Source: Globomyces pollinis-pini
Lineage: Eukaryota > Chytridiomycota > Chytridiomycetes > Rhizophydiales > Globomycetaceae
DNA length: 40,874 bases
NCBI GenBank assembly: GCA_025399215.1
Contig: MU621244.1
Span: 1 to 40,874 of the forward strand
Direction of reading: 5' to 3'
In this document: positions 1 to 10,885 of the stretch, in pieces
How positions within the stretch are numbered: position 1 is the stretch's first letter
Layout of the letters: every line of letters begins with the position of its first letter
The notes under the pieces: model-generated
Database searches by the model: none
The model's input: the letters and a program-made list of their open reading frames with translations, nothing else
What the model was told of the DNA's origin: nothing
Program-made: the position numbers and the translations under genes

Positions 1-126
1 AATATTAAACGTAACAAATGAGTCATCTGTGAATGTTTGCAGCACTAACAGCAGTTCTTTCAAAAATACGTCGAATGCCAAAATTCTACCAATCCGAAAA
101 TTTATTACTATTACTTTATATCCGAT

Positions 127-1575
127 TCATTCCCACAACGATACGTAAGATCCTTTAAGATTTAACTGTAAGGGCCCACCAGCGGCCAGGAAGCGCGTTC
201 GACTAGCATCATACGCCACAGTATATATAGCGTTATGTACTTGCGTATTGCTAAAATGTCGTTGATATATCGCATCCTTATTGAGCCATCCAGTTCCTGA
301 TTGCAAATTGACGTTTAATGGATTATTATTTGATTCCCATTCCAGATACTTCATAGCTCGCAAATCGTAAAATGACATCTTGCCCAATCCTCCACCGATT
401 GTAAGAATATCTGAGTGGATACACATAGAACGAACACCCCAACCTTCATCTAAGGAATCAAATATATGGACGATTTCTTTTTCCCTTGGGTCAATCAATG
501 AGATGTGCGATTGTGACCCAACAGTGACGTAATGATTCTCGGAGTCTATTCCCATGCAAACTGTTTCATTGGTATGCATCAAAGGTACCGATCCCACCAC
601 TTGTGAGCGGTTGGCATCCCAGACTTTTACAAATCCATCTGCTGATAATGTAAAAAATTGTGAAGTGTGGTAATCTACAACCATATCACGTACTTTTTGT
701 GAATGCTCTACCTTGGTTTGTGCGTGCCGGTACACATTTACTACCGGGGGATTCAGCTCAAGATTATCAACTTTACGTTTCAAAAAACCTTGATTTAATT
801 TCCAAGTCTTGACCGATCGATCTCTTGAGCCTGAAACTAGCGTCGTATCGTTAAGCCAATTCACCGAAAACACCAAGTCATCATGACCTTCCAATAACGC
901 GATTCGATCAAATGTTGGCAGGTGATAGATGGAGATACTCTCATTTGGTTTTCCTGCACCAACTGCTAGTAAAGTCTTACTTGGATTGATTGAGATTGAA
1001 TGTATACCAGAGCACTGTGGAGATATAGTAGCGTTTGAGCATAATAATGGGGAATTGTAATCAGTCACGACTGTTTGTTGACCAGTTTCCACATTAATGA
1101 TTACCAATTTTTGACATTTGGTCCCTACAACTACCTGATTGTTTGATAGCCACACAGACGAGAATATTTTGTCATAGCCAGCCAAAGAGTGTTCCATCTC
1201 TTGCAACCGTTGTGGTAATTTTCTTGCTACGTTACACATCAAAGAATAGTTGGGAGATGCAATAGATCGACAATTAATACAAGAGTTTAGAACGATTTTC
1301 GATTTCTTTGTAGAATTCACTGCATCTGGGGTTCGCTTTGTCAACATTTTTAAATTAGAATTTGGTAGTATTACCCAATCCATTACTCGTTGAACTGGAC
1401 TCTTTCTTTCTTTATTAGAAAGAGTTATATTTAAGCAGTTTTGACATAAAGTTTTGGATTGGGTATCCATTGATCTTTCACCAAGTTCTCTTTCGAGTAA
1501 CTTTTGTGATAGATTATGACGAGGAGGGAGTAGATTCAAGTTGGATTGAGTTTGCTTGGTTCTGTTTGAAAGCAT
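127..1575 (-). CDS. DCAF12: DCAF12-like WD40 repeat protein (CUL4-DDB1 substrate receptor)
   Basis: Single uninterrupted frame of 482 aa. From about residue 115 it follows DCAF12 closely: LPQRLQEMEHSLAGYDKIFS, then VVVGTKC, INPSKTLLAVGAGKPNESI, VSGSRDRSVKTW, VGSQSHISLIDPRE, and the C-terminal AGGPLQLNLKGSYVSLW, where animal DCAF12 ends AGGPLPSGLHGNYAGLW. The family forms a WD40 propeller that recruits substrates to CUL4-DDB1 ubiquitin ligase; human DCAF12 recognises C-terminal Glu degrons. That role is inferred here by homology. The first ~110 residues are not conserved and contain two CxxC pairs (C44/C47 and C99/C102). The ATG at 1575 gives the longest frame; the Met at residue 36 is an alternative start. 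No introns, unlike most genes in the window. Identity is secure; substrate specificity is unknown. Confidence 0.92.
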   Translation of the reverse strand: MLSNRTKQTQSNLNLLPPRHNLSQKLLERELGERSMDTQSKTLCQNCLNITLSNKERKSPVQRVMDWVILPNSNLKMLTKRTPDAVNSTKKSKIVLNSCINCRSIASPNYSLMCNVARKLPQRLQEMEHSLAGYDKIFSSVWLSNNQVVVGTKCQKLVIINVETGQQTVVTDYNSPLLCSNATISPQCSGIHSISINPSKTLLAVGAGKPNESISIYHLPTFDRIALLEGHDDLVFSVNWLNDTTLVSGSRDRSVKTWKLNQGFLKRKVDNLELNPPVVNVYRHAQTKVEHSQKVRDMVVDYHTSQFFTLSADGFVKVWDANRSQVVGSVPLMHTNETVCMGIDSENHYVTVGSQSHISLIDPREKEIVHIFDSLDEGWGVRSMCIHSDILTIGGGLGKMSFYDLRAMKYLEWESNNNPLNVNLQSGTGWLNKDAIYQRHFSNTQVHNAIYTVAYDASRTRFLAAGGPLQLNLKGSYVSLWE

Positions 1576-1706
1576 TTGTTTACGTCTAGTTTTAATATTT
1601 AAATAAGAAAGCGGAATCGCGTAAATAAACCCAAGTGATGCTAAATTCGAAATGAAACGATGTATTCAAGTTTTTAAGTAGAAGTTTGTTTATTAAAACG
1701 CAATGA

Positions 1707-2081
1707 TTAAAAAATAGAAGTTGTGATACTCATATGCGCTTGATCATCCTGATCACACTTAACTACTATAAATGTAGCCTTGTCATTTAAAACTGAATCT
1801 TCAATCAATTGAACCAGAGCATCTCGTTGTTGGATAGATTTTACTGAAGAAATGTAAGAAAATATACCATAAACACCAGAAATACTTAAATTATTCTTCA
1901 AGACTGGAATTATCTCATTCAGTATCGTATTTTTCGACTGAGAGTAATCCAAGTTGGTAATGCTTGCGTTCTCCACAAAGGCAGTACATGGACGATTGAT
2001 TGAACATTTTGCGGTTGGTAAAGCTGTTGACATTGACAGAAGGAAAATGACACTGACTGTTTGACACCCTTTGAACAACAT
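1707..2081 (-). CDS. Small secreted protein, no recognised family
   Basis: A 124-aa frame starts at the ATG at 2081 with a hydrophobic signal-peptide-like start (VSVIFLLSMSTALPTA) and a likely cleavage site near residue 20-25. The mature part is about 100 residues with few cysteines (C26, C32, C109) and potential N-glycosylation sites (NAS, NLS). There are no transmembrane segments after the signal. It ends 131 bp before the DCAF12 start and shares a 273-bp intergenic region with the divergent ELP4 gene. I do not recognise the family. In a parasitic or zoosporic fungus such small secreted proteins include cell-surface and effector-like proteins, but nothing here shows which. It could also be a fast-evolving lineage-specific protein. 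Confidence 0.6.
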   Translation of the reverse strand: MLFKGCQTVSVIFLLSMSTALPTAKCSINRPCTAFVENASITNLDYSQSKNTILNEIIPVLKNNLSISGVYGIFSYISSVKSIQQRDALVQLIEDSVLNDKATFIVVKCDQDDQAHMSITTSIF

Positions 2082-2354
2082 AAAAGAAACACGAGATGAC
2101 TAACACTAGAAATTATGCAAATTGAACAGAGCATGAACAGTTGTCGGTTTATTATTCTTAGACTATCAGAACTGTTTTTTTTTCAAGAGTACTACCTACT
2201 AACTCCCAACGACTCACTAAGAATACATTACAAGTTTTGTAAACTTTTCATATTTACTATCAACGAAATTTTAGTTCTGTTGCTCTTTTTTTACTTGTCT
2301 TGTTCAATTAGTTTAGGTGGTTTGGTTGTTTTTCAAGGGTTTTTTCTTTCCCCA

Positions 2355-3699
2355 ATGTCATCCTTCAGAAGGTTCAGTAACAAAGGAGCTAATCCTCCAG
2401 ATGGAACTAGAATATCTGTACACAATGGACAGACCTTGACTTCCACAGGTGTGCCTTCACTAGACGAGTTGATTGGTGGAGGTATCCCTATGGGAAGAGT
2501 ACTGCTTATTAAGCAGGATAGATTCACTGGATATGCTAATTTACTGCTAAAGTATTTTATTGCTCAGGGTGTGGTTTTAAATCAGTCAATTGCCTTGACT
2601 AATGTAGAAAGCTCACCAGAGGACATAATGACTGACTTAATGGCTGTGGTGGAGGGTAAGCCTGGCACAACTATTGAAGATGATGAAGAATATGTCCCTC
2701 AGATGGCTGGTGGTGGTCGATCTATGGGGCAGCTTAGAACACGAGAGCGCGCAACAGGAAATATGAACATTGCTTGGAGATATCAAAATTTACCTCAATT
2801 CTCAACTGCTTTAACTTCAAACTCACGAGGGCCAAACAGTTAGTTTATATCTTTGGACTGATTACAGACTCTACTTATTGCCATACATTTGATCTCACAA
2901 AAAAAATTGATACATCTTTGCTAGCGACTGCCAGTGCTTTTCTGGTAGATGGAACTGTTTTAGATGATTATAAAGATAATAAGGGCTCAGAGAGTCATTA
3001 TGTCAAACTCTTGTCAATTCTGAAAAGTCAAATCGAAAATCCACAGTATAGGTAACGTTTATATTGTCATAATATTTTCTGTAGTGCTTCGTTAGAAAAT
3101 CCTGGTTTAACTAGAAAAGTTTTACGAATTGCTATTCATTCTATTGGCTCTCCTCATTGGAACTCTGCATCACCAGAGGTAAACAATAGACCTTTTAATT
3201 TCTATCAGGACCTTTATCGATTTATTTATTCCCTTAAAGCTTTACTGCGTAACACTTATGCTGTGGCTGTCATTACTCTTCCTGCCTATTTATATGATGA
3301 TTTTTACAGCGGCCCACATAACCCATATATTCGAAGAGTTGAACATGCGTCAGATGCTGTCTTAGAAGTGGAATCTTTTGCAGGTATACCCTGGTCAATG
3401 GATTAACTTATGTAGGCTCCCCCAATCCAATTGATTCTCAATATACTTCCGACTATCATGGGTTAATTCATCCACGCCATCTCTTTCAAGTTGACACCAA
3501 CATTGAAACTACAAGACTAAACCCCGTTCAATTGCATTCCTTGGGATTCAAAGTAAGAAGGAAGCGATTCTTAATTGAAACATTTACTCTACCACCAGAA
3601 GCAGATGATGACACTGATGCCAAAAAGCGATCAGGAAATGTCCAAACCAGTGCTCCAGGTTGCGGGGCAACTGGAAGCCGAAACCCACTTGATTTTTAG
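2355..3699 (+). CDS. ELP4: Elongator complex subunit ELP4 (PAXNEB)
   Basis: Five exons (2355-2838, 2868-3051, 3085-3178, 3209-3383, 3416-3699) joined by introns of 29, 33, 30 and 32 nt give 406 aa. ELP4 is a RecA-like subunit of the Elp4-Elp5-Elp6 ring of Elongator, which modifies wobble uridine in tRNAs. Family landmarks appear in order: GVPSLDELIGGGIPMGRVLL (degenerate P-loop region), MNIAWRYQNLPQF, YCHTFDLTKKI restored across intron 1, VLRIAIHSIGSPHW, VITLPAYL, DYHGLIHPRHLF, and the C-terminal end with ETFTLPPE then PGCGATGSRNPLDF. The start at 2355 was chosen because homologues begin near MSSFRR. The frame is open upstream to an ATG at 2115, but that stretch is a hydrophobic leader-like run unlike any ELP4 and probably lies in the 5' UTR. 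Confidence 0.95.
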
Positions 3700-4199
3700 T
3701 AATATAGTATGCAATTCATTAAAATCCAATTGATTTTTTTGGTTCAAGAAATCGTAGCCTACCCTCTACTCTAATTATTTCCCTTCGTGTAAATGACTTT
3801 GTTCTTAGCAAATCTCTTCTTTTTTAAAAAAACAAGATACTTGTTTCTTGACGAACTCCAATACAACTGGTATCGCAATTAAACTATCGAGCAGCGAATA
3901 ATCAAAACTTATTACTGAAGGTACTTGGAATCTTTAGTTTTATTCTTAATCAACTTTTGGGTTTTCTTTCATACACCATTTCCATATACCACAAAGAAAA
4001 CAAGATAACCTCATTCATTCAATCTCATTTCTTTTATCAATGCTCAACCAGATTATAATATGATTTATTGGTTGACTATTTGAGCTGGTTATGTTCAATT
4101 TGATTTCCAGCTCAACGAGATTTATGGAAACAATATACAAACTTTTTAAAAAATTACCTTAATTCTTAAATGATGGATGCTAACTGTAAATAGGACGAA
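3700..4199. other. Intergenic region ELP4-CHD1
   Basis: AT-rich spacer between two genes in the same direction. No coding frame with family res­emblance, no tRNA-like box and no clear repeat was seen. It holds the ELP4 3' UTR, the CHD1 promoter and a short upstream frame listed separately. Confidence 0.6.
4170..4193 (+). promoter_or_regulatory. Possible upstream ORF in the CHD1 leader
   Basis: ATG ATG followed by five codons and TAG (7 codons, MMDANCK) ends 6 nt before the CHD1 ATG at 4200. If the CHD1 transcript starts upstream of 4170, ribosomes would meet this frame first. No transcript start is known, so this is only a candidate. Confidence 0.35.
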
Positions 4200-7100
4200 A
4201 TGGAAGAAGAATCGGATAACATATTTGACTCTGATGGAAGTTTACACCAAAATCACACAAAACCATCGAGACAAAATCGAATTGAAGATACTGATGATGA
4301 TATAGGAAATTCATCAGAATCATCGAGATCAAGAACATCATCCAAAAAATCCAAATCCAAGAGTGAAAAGGGTGATGTTTGGGATGATGTCTATGGTAAT
4401 CCAGAAGTGTACGGTCTTCGACGATCTGGTCGATCCCGGCATAGTGAATATGAAAAGGTCTGCATAATTGATAAGGTGTACTTATACGCTAGGTTTTTGA
4501 TGATGACGAAGATAACGATTCATATAAATCTTCAGATGGAAGCTTTACTGCTGGCAAAAAAAGTTCTTCAAAGAAGAGAAACAATGGTATGTTTTATCAG
4601 CTTGGTTTTTTATAGCACCCAACTTCTACACATATTTTGGGAATCAATATATCTGACTTTAATAGATTTCATTGATGATGGTTCTGAAGATGAATCTTCG
4701 GCATCAATGGAAGGAGATTTTTCTGAAGGTTCCGCATCAGAATCAGATTTTGGTTCAAAGCCAAAGCGACGACCTACAATTAAAAAGAAAGTTAAAAAGA
4801 AACAGAAACCCGTGTATTCTAAACCTAAAGATGATGATGATTTTGGTGGATTCCGTTATTCAAGTCGAGGAAATGCGGTGTCTTACAAGATTGATAGTGA
4901 CTTGGATTCACAACTTGGCAGTGCCACAGATGAAGAACAGCGAAAGATTGAAAGGAAAATGAAAGCAAAAGATTTGGATTACGATTTCGGTTTTTCTTTT
5001 GCAGCTAACTTGTGTAGAAACAGAAGGGAATGCTATTGATAAAATGATGGATTATAGGACCATTAAAGGTAAATCAACAGAATGTGACTAAATTTCAAGA
5101 TGAGGACGGGCATATGATCGCAGATAAATACCTAGTAAAGTGGATGGGCAAATCACATCGATGTAATACATGGCATACCCTTGAAGAGCTGAGAGATATC
5201 AAGAATTATAGAAGAGCTGAAAATTATGCAAAGTCCGTTCAAAATGAAATAGAAAAGAGAAATGATCCAAGCACAACGGGATATGAAGTCATGTTGATGG
5301 ATGAGCAATTAGATGATTATCGTTCTATCTTGGAAGAATACCGGGTTATCGAAAGAATTATTGCAAGAAGAGAAGTTGAACCAGGCTACTGCGGCAATCA
5401 AAACGGAGGAACTGAGTATCTCTGTGTTTGGACAAAATTACCACATACTGCATGTACCTGGGAGTCAGCTGACAATCTAAATGATGACGATCAAATTGAA
5501 GTAGATGCCTACTTGACACGAAATCAAAATGAACTTATACCACATAAAAGCAAGGCATATGTACGAAAACGTAAAGATTACAAACCGTTTCAAACCCAAC
5601 CTGAGTATTATGATGTTGGTGGACAACTGCGTGATTATCAACTTTTGGGAATCAATTGGGCAGCTCATCTTTGGCACAACAATCAAAATGGGATTTTGGC
5701 TGATGAAATGGGTCTCGGAAAAACCATTCAAACTATTGGATTTTTGAACTATCTGTTTAACAGTCAGCAAGTTTACGGACCTTTTCTAGTTGTCGTTCCT
5801 CTCTCCACAATTGGGGCTTGGCAAAAAGAATTCAAAAAATGGGCACCAAAAATGAATGTGATATGTTATCATGGAGATTCTGTGTCAAGAGAACTAATTA
5901 GAGATTACGAATTTTATGTAGAAGATGACTCACAGAACCGTCTCAGGTTCAATTGTTTATTGACCACTTACGAGTTGATTTTAAGCGATCGTCCAATATT
6001 GGGAGAGATAAAGTGGGCATATTTGGCGGTTGATGAAGCTCATCGGTTGAAAAATTCAGAGTCTCAGCTACATGAAGCATTATCTAGCTTTGACACTGCC
6101 AATAGATTACTAATCACTGGAACGCCTTTGCAAAATACTGTTAAAGAATTAATAACTTTACTGCAGTTCTTAATGCCAGATAGAGATTACAGTGAATTTG
6201 AAGACATGAAAATTGGAGATGATGATCAAGAACAGCGAATCTTTGCACTTCAAGACGAGCTTAAAAACCTTATGCTTCGTAGATTAAAGAAAGACGTGGA
6301 AAAATCCTTGCCACCAAAGACAGAGCGTATTCTTCGTGTCGAGTTGTCACCAATGCAGATGGAGTATTACAAAAACGTATTCACAAAAAACTTTGCCGCA
6401 TTAAATAAGCCAGGAAAGGGGCAAAAGTTTAGTTTGCACAACATAGCCATGGAATTGAAAAAAGCTAGTAATCATCCATATTTGTTTCCTGATGCTGAAC
6501 CGGTCGGGCTGAATCGAGAAGAGCAACTCAAAGGGATGATTGTTAATTCAGGAAAAATGGTTTTGCTTGATAAGCTTTTGTCTAGATTATCTAACGATGG
6601 TCATCGTGTCTTGATCTTTTCCCAAATGGTGCAATTGCTTGACATTCTTTCTGATTATCTCAATTACCGAGGTTATAAATTTCAGCGACTAGACGGTTCT
6701 ACCAATTCCACTGAGCGTAAACGTGGAATGGATCATTTCAACGCTCCCAACTCTAGTGATTTTGCTTATCTGTTGTCAACGAAAGCAGGAGGTCTCGGAT
6801 TGAACTTGGCTACTGCAGATACAGTTATTTTATTTGATTCTGATTGGAATCCACAAAATGGTAGATTAATAAGTTTACTGATCTGTTAGATTTACAAGCG
6901 ATTGCTCGTGCACATAGAATAGGTGATGAAATTTGCATCTAACTTTTAGGGCAAACAAAACCTGTAAACGTATATCGATTTTTGTCCAAAGGAACTATTG
7001 ATGAAGAGATTTTAGAAAGAGCAAAGCAAAAGATGGTATTAGAGTACTCCATTATCACAACAATGGATACGACGGGTTTGGGATTAATGCAAAAAGGAAA

Positions 7101-9186
7101 AAAGTCGGTGAGTATGGGTGATAAAGTATCCAATGAAGAACTGCAAGCGATCTTGAAGTTTGGTGCATCCAACTTGTTTAAGCCAGAAACAGAAGGTGCC
7201 GAACCTGCCGCAAAGTTGGAAGAAATGAATCTTGATGATATTCTTTCTCGTGCCGTAGAATACCAAGCAGAGGAGCAGACAGGTACTTCGCTAGGATCCG
7301 CAGAATTTTTGTCACAATTCCATGTATCGGATGTCGCACAGATGACTTGGGATGAGCTTATTCCTGAAGAGCTTCGACCGAAGCAGGAGGAGGAAGATAT
7401 AGGGGAGCAGATCGGTGATAGTCTAGATTCTCGACGTAGAGGTGGGCCAGTGAATTATGCAGGAGGGGAGCTTATCACATTTGATTCTAAGACCAAGAAA
7501 AAATCTACAAAAGTCACTAAAAAGAAAGATGGTGGAAATCCAAAGACATTAACGTCAAAGAACAGAAAAGATATTTATAAATACCTGCAAAAATGGGGAG
7601 ACTGGAAGCGAAAATTACCACAAATTATGGAAGATGCTGACATTACTGATAAAGATCCCGAGATAGTCAGTGATGTTATTAATGGAATTATCAATGTTTG
7701 TAAAGAAGCAGTTGAAAATTATGAAGAAGAAGGACCATCAAAGAAATCAAAAGCTATCTTGGCAGACTTTCAAGACGTTACCAAGATCAATTCTGAATCA
7801 TTGTTGCAAAGGATTAAAGATATGGAATTCTTGAATAAAAGGCTGGAAAATGAAGACTTGAAGAGATTTAGGATATCTTGGTCAAAGGCAGACACAAAAT
7901 GGTCTGTCGATTGGAGTGCAATTGAAGACGCCGCCCTCCTAGTTGGTATTTATAAGCATGGTTATGGAGAACTTGAGTCAATTCAACAAGACCCAAGCCT
8001 GCCATTTGCCAAAAAGTTTTTCCTAGATAAAGATAGTAAGCAGTTACCGGGTAGAATTCATCTCAAAACTCGATCCGACTTATTGCTCAAAAATTTGTTC
8101 CTCAATGAAGGCCAAAAATTCAGAAAGCGAGATGAAAACAAAAAGAAACGCGATATTGGAGCTGAAAGTGAATATCGCCCTTCAACTTCATCTTCTAAGC
8201 ATAAGAAACTAAAGAGCGACACTTCATCTCCAAGAGATGCAAGTCGTCGTGAAAAGTCAGGAAGAGACTCAATAGATATGGATGAAAAACGAGCATTAAG
8301 AAAGAATTGTAAATTAGCCTTAAAATCAGTCACTGCACAGTTGAATGCACTGGAATCACCCCCAAATAGTTCTGATAGAAAGTTGGTTGCAGAGTATATC
8401 AGGAGAAACATTCTAGAGGTTGGTGGGCAAATATTAAGGTCAGAGCCTTCTTTGCGACCACATCTATGGAAATATGCTTCCGGTTTTTGGAAGTCTGAAA
8501 TAACACCAGATCAATACAAAACATTATATGAAAAAATAGCAAGAAGCCAAGAAGATGAACAAGTAATTCCTTGTGTTACTAATTTGGCAGAAATCATCCC
8601 AGACGCAGCAGACGAGTAATGCAAATGGGACACCTCTGGGAAGCTCAAAAAGCAACGATGATACGCGGCCAATGTCTAACGTAGACTTTTTAGTTCTAAA
8701 AAATAGGGAACAGCGTCAAAAGCAGTAGATAACAGTAAAGGTTTACCAGATCGGGTATAATTTTTCCACTTATACATAGCATAAGGCCCCCACTGATCAT
8801 CATGATAGAAGAATTGTTAAAGAAGAGTCTTCAAAACATGCAAGTTTATTCTGATTCTAATGTTTAGTCGCATCGGGACCATAGCAGTCCTAGACAGCGT
8901 CGAGACAGCAAAGAATATAGATCTCGTTCACCAAGTCGAAAACGCTCAAGGTCTCCTGAACACAGACGAAGGTCACGATCTCCCGACCGTCGACGAAGGT
9001 CAAGGTCACCAAATGTAATTTAATTGATTAACCATTTAGTATCATCGAAAACATGATCGATCAGACGTAAGCTCATATATTTCACAACTTACTTTCTAGT
9101 ATCACAGGCATTCGGACAAAAAGCATAGAAGTAGTCATTCAGAGAGAGATCGCGATCGTGATCATGATAGTAAAAGACATCGTTAA
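4200..9186 (+). CDS. CHD1: CHD1 chromodomain helicase with an RS-rich tail
   Basis: Thirteen exons, 1530 aa: 4200-4457, 4493-4586, 4666-4989, 5018-5068, 5100-6860, 6890-6922, 6950-8562, 8591-8680, 8707-8754, 8780-8839, 8868-9014, 9040-9066, 9100-9186. Introns are 25-35 nt except one of 79 nt. Acidic/Ser-rich N-terminus (1-225); double chromodomain (about 230-375); Snf2 helicase with [11 protein letters not shown] (near 441), VDEAHRLK (near 552), FDSDWNPQN and ARAHRIGQ (830-841); SANT-SLIDE-like region (about 1045-1235, e.g. [21 protein letters not shown]); DUF4208/CHCT helical domain (about 1284-1360). The apparent stop at 8617 is avoided by a 28-nt intron. The remaining exons add [20 protein letters not shown] and [18 protein letters not shown]1 spaces nucleosomes on transcribed genes and binds H3K4me3. 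The core is certain; the RS tail rests on six tiny exons that all stay in phase. Confidence 0.95.
8840..8867 (+). other. GC-AG intron in CHD1 (28 nt)
   Basis: The only way to stay in phase from ...EESSKH into SHRDHSS is to remove a 28-nt segment beginning GCAAGT and ending TTTAG, with CTAAT just before the AG. GC donors normally need an otherwise perfect donor site, and GCAAGT meets that. Confidence 0.75.
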
Positions 9187-9321
9187 TAAAATTTGCAATT
9201 TCCACAATACCGTTAGTTTCGTCATAATAACTATATTTCTATCATATTTCACAAAAAATATAAGATATTGAGAATATTCCTAATTTATTCTATAAATTGT
9301 AATCCTAAGGGAAGCTTATGC

Positions 9322-10650
9322 TTATGCAAGGTCGGTGTTCTTAGTAAACATTTCTGGTATTCTTCGAAAGACAAAATAAACCAAGATGGTCACAATGGTG
9401 GCAGCACCTAATCCATCTAGTTGTATAATGTCCCCAAATCGGATTACGTTGTTTGATTTCATTCCTGAGCCAAGAACAATAGCAACGGCTGCAGTGATAA
9501 GGTTAACAGGATCACTAAAATCAATTCGATTTTGAATCCAAATTCTAGCTCCAGTAGCTGTTACTAAGCCAAATAGAATAATAGACAGGCCTCCAATGAC
9601 CCCAGGTGGAATTACTGAAATAAGGGCTCCAAACTTTGGAATGAATCCCATTACAATAGAAATAAACGCAGCTATAATAAATACCAAAGTGGAAAAAATG
9701 TTCGTTATTGCCATAACTCCAATATTTTCAGCGTATGTTGTTAATCCTAATCCTCCACCACACCCAGATACTATGGTTGCAATTGCATCCCCCATAAACG
9801 CTTTACCAAGATATGGTGTGAGATCCACATCAGTAATAACACCAACGGCTTTGATGTGGCCCAAATTTTCAGCTACTTGAATGATAAATACAGGCGTGAT
9901 GATTGAAATAGCACGAATGTCAAACACAGGAGTATAAAAGTTTGGTACAGCCAACCACTTTGCTTCGACAATAGATTCAAGTGGTATTGCTCGTGAAGGA
10001 TCACCACTAAGTTTTGCAACAATGATAGCCAATAAAAACCCGATAGTTAGCCCAACTAAGACAGGTAGGCGACCAAATAAACCTCTGCCAAATACAGTAA
10101 CTGATGCAGTTATAAATGCTGTGATAGCAGCTTGCCAAGGTGAATCAAGTGTCATGGAAGCATCATTTATCGCAACAGTAGATAAATTTAACCCAATAGC
10201 CATAATAACAGATCCAGTAACCACAGGAGGCAATAAATACTCTATCCAATTGTGACCTGCAAGGGTTACTAATAAACCAACTAAGAAATATGCAATCCCA
10301 CACGTAATAATTCCTCCTAAAGCTAACGGAATATTCGGGTTAATACCAGGTGATCCGAGAGTCCAACCTGTTGCAGCCGCAGTGCTTCCTAGAAATGCAA
10401 AAGATGAACCCAGATAACTAGGGACTCTTCCGGCAGTGATGACAAAGAAGATAATTGTTCCAATCCCTGAAAAGAACAAGGATGTGTTCGGATCAAAACC
10501 AGCCAAACGTGGACATAAGATAGTTCCTCCAAACATTGCCAGAGTATGTTGAACTCCTAGGATGATTGTCTTTGGCCAAGAAGGGCGTTCAAGAATTCCA
10601 ATAGTAGAATCTGACTTGGCAACTGCTACATATGTGGGAAAATACGACAT
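9322..10650 (-). CDS. NCS2-family pyrimidine permease, RutG/UraA type
   Basis: Intronless 442-aa membrane protein with about 12-14 hydrophobic segments. It closely follows bacterial RutG: GVQHTLAMFGGTILCPRLAG, GRVPSYLGSSFAFLGS, INPNIPLALGGIITCGIAYF, WIEYLLPPVVTGSVIMAIGL, VAENLGHIKAVG, GGLGLTTYAENIGVMAITN, IPKFGALISVIPPGVIGG and ARIWIQNRIDFSDP. NCS2 permeases use a NAT-type alternating mechanism; the Glu in VAENLGH and TTYAENIG lies in the substrate region. The closest type imports uracil/thymine by proton symport, and that substrate is an inference. The better-known fungal NCS2 proteins (UapA type) are purine transporters of a different branch, so this copy may derive from bacteria. It lies 235 bp from a second intronless transporter in the same direction. 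Confidence 0.93.
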   Translation of the reverse strand: MSYFPTYVAVAKSDSTIGILERPSWPKTIILGVQHTLAMFGGTILCPRLAGFDPNTSLFFSGIGTIIFFVITAGRVPSYLGSSFAFLGSTAAATGWTLGSPGINPNIPLALGGIITCGIAYFLVGLLVTLAGHNWIEYLLPPVVTGSVIMAIGLNLSTVAINDASMTLDSPWQAAITAFITASVTVFGRGLFGRLPVLVGLTIGFLLAIIVAKLSGDPSRAIPLESIVEAKWLAVPNFYTPVFDIRAISIITPVFIIQVAENLGHIKAVGVITDVDLTPYLGKAFMGDAIATIVSGCGGGLGLTTYAENIGVMAITNIFSTLVFIIAAFISIVMGFIPKFGALISVIPPGVIGGLSIILFGLVTATGARIWIQNRIDFSDPVNLITAAVAIVLGSGMKSNNVIRFGDIIQLDGLGAATIVTILVYFVFRRIPEMFTKNTDLA

Positions 10651-10885
10651 TTTGGTCTCGTTTTCAAATTGAAAAGATTACTTGACTACCCAAGGGGTTT
10701 TTTTTCAGGTCCCCACTTTGTATTGAAAATTTGGTAGATTTGACCAAAAACAAATCCAGATATATCCGATTTAGGAAATGTAAAACACATGAGGTTTTGT
10801 ATCCAAATATCTAAAACATGAAAACATTAACTTTAACAGCGGTGAATGAAGTAACAGATGTTTATTGTATAAGAGTGTTTTATGT

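Noticed and set aside
1..126. Possible gene at the left edge
   Set aside because: Too short and without a recognisable frame; probably the DCAF12 3' flank.
2115..2354. In-frame N-terminal extension of ELP4 from an ATG at 2115
   Set aside because: The extension is a hydrophobic run with no counterpart in ELP4 proteins; the family start matches the ATG at 2355.
5084..5099. Apparent start of CHD1 at 5084 after a stop at 5039
   Set aside because: A 28-nt and a 31-nt intron join the upstream acidic region to the chromodomain in frame; the codons at 5084-5099 lie inside the second intron.
8617..8619. Apparent CHD1 stop codon
   Set aside because: A 28-nt intron at 8563-8590 shifts the frame and the coding sequence continues to 9186 through further in-phase exons.
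8868..9186. Separate small SR-protein gene downstream of CHD1
   Set aside because: No good start codon of its own, and every intervening exon joins CHD1 in phase. Kept as an open alternative in the findings.
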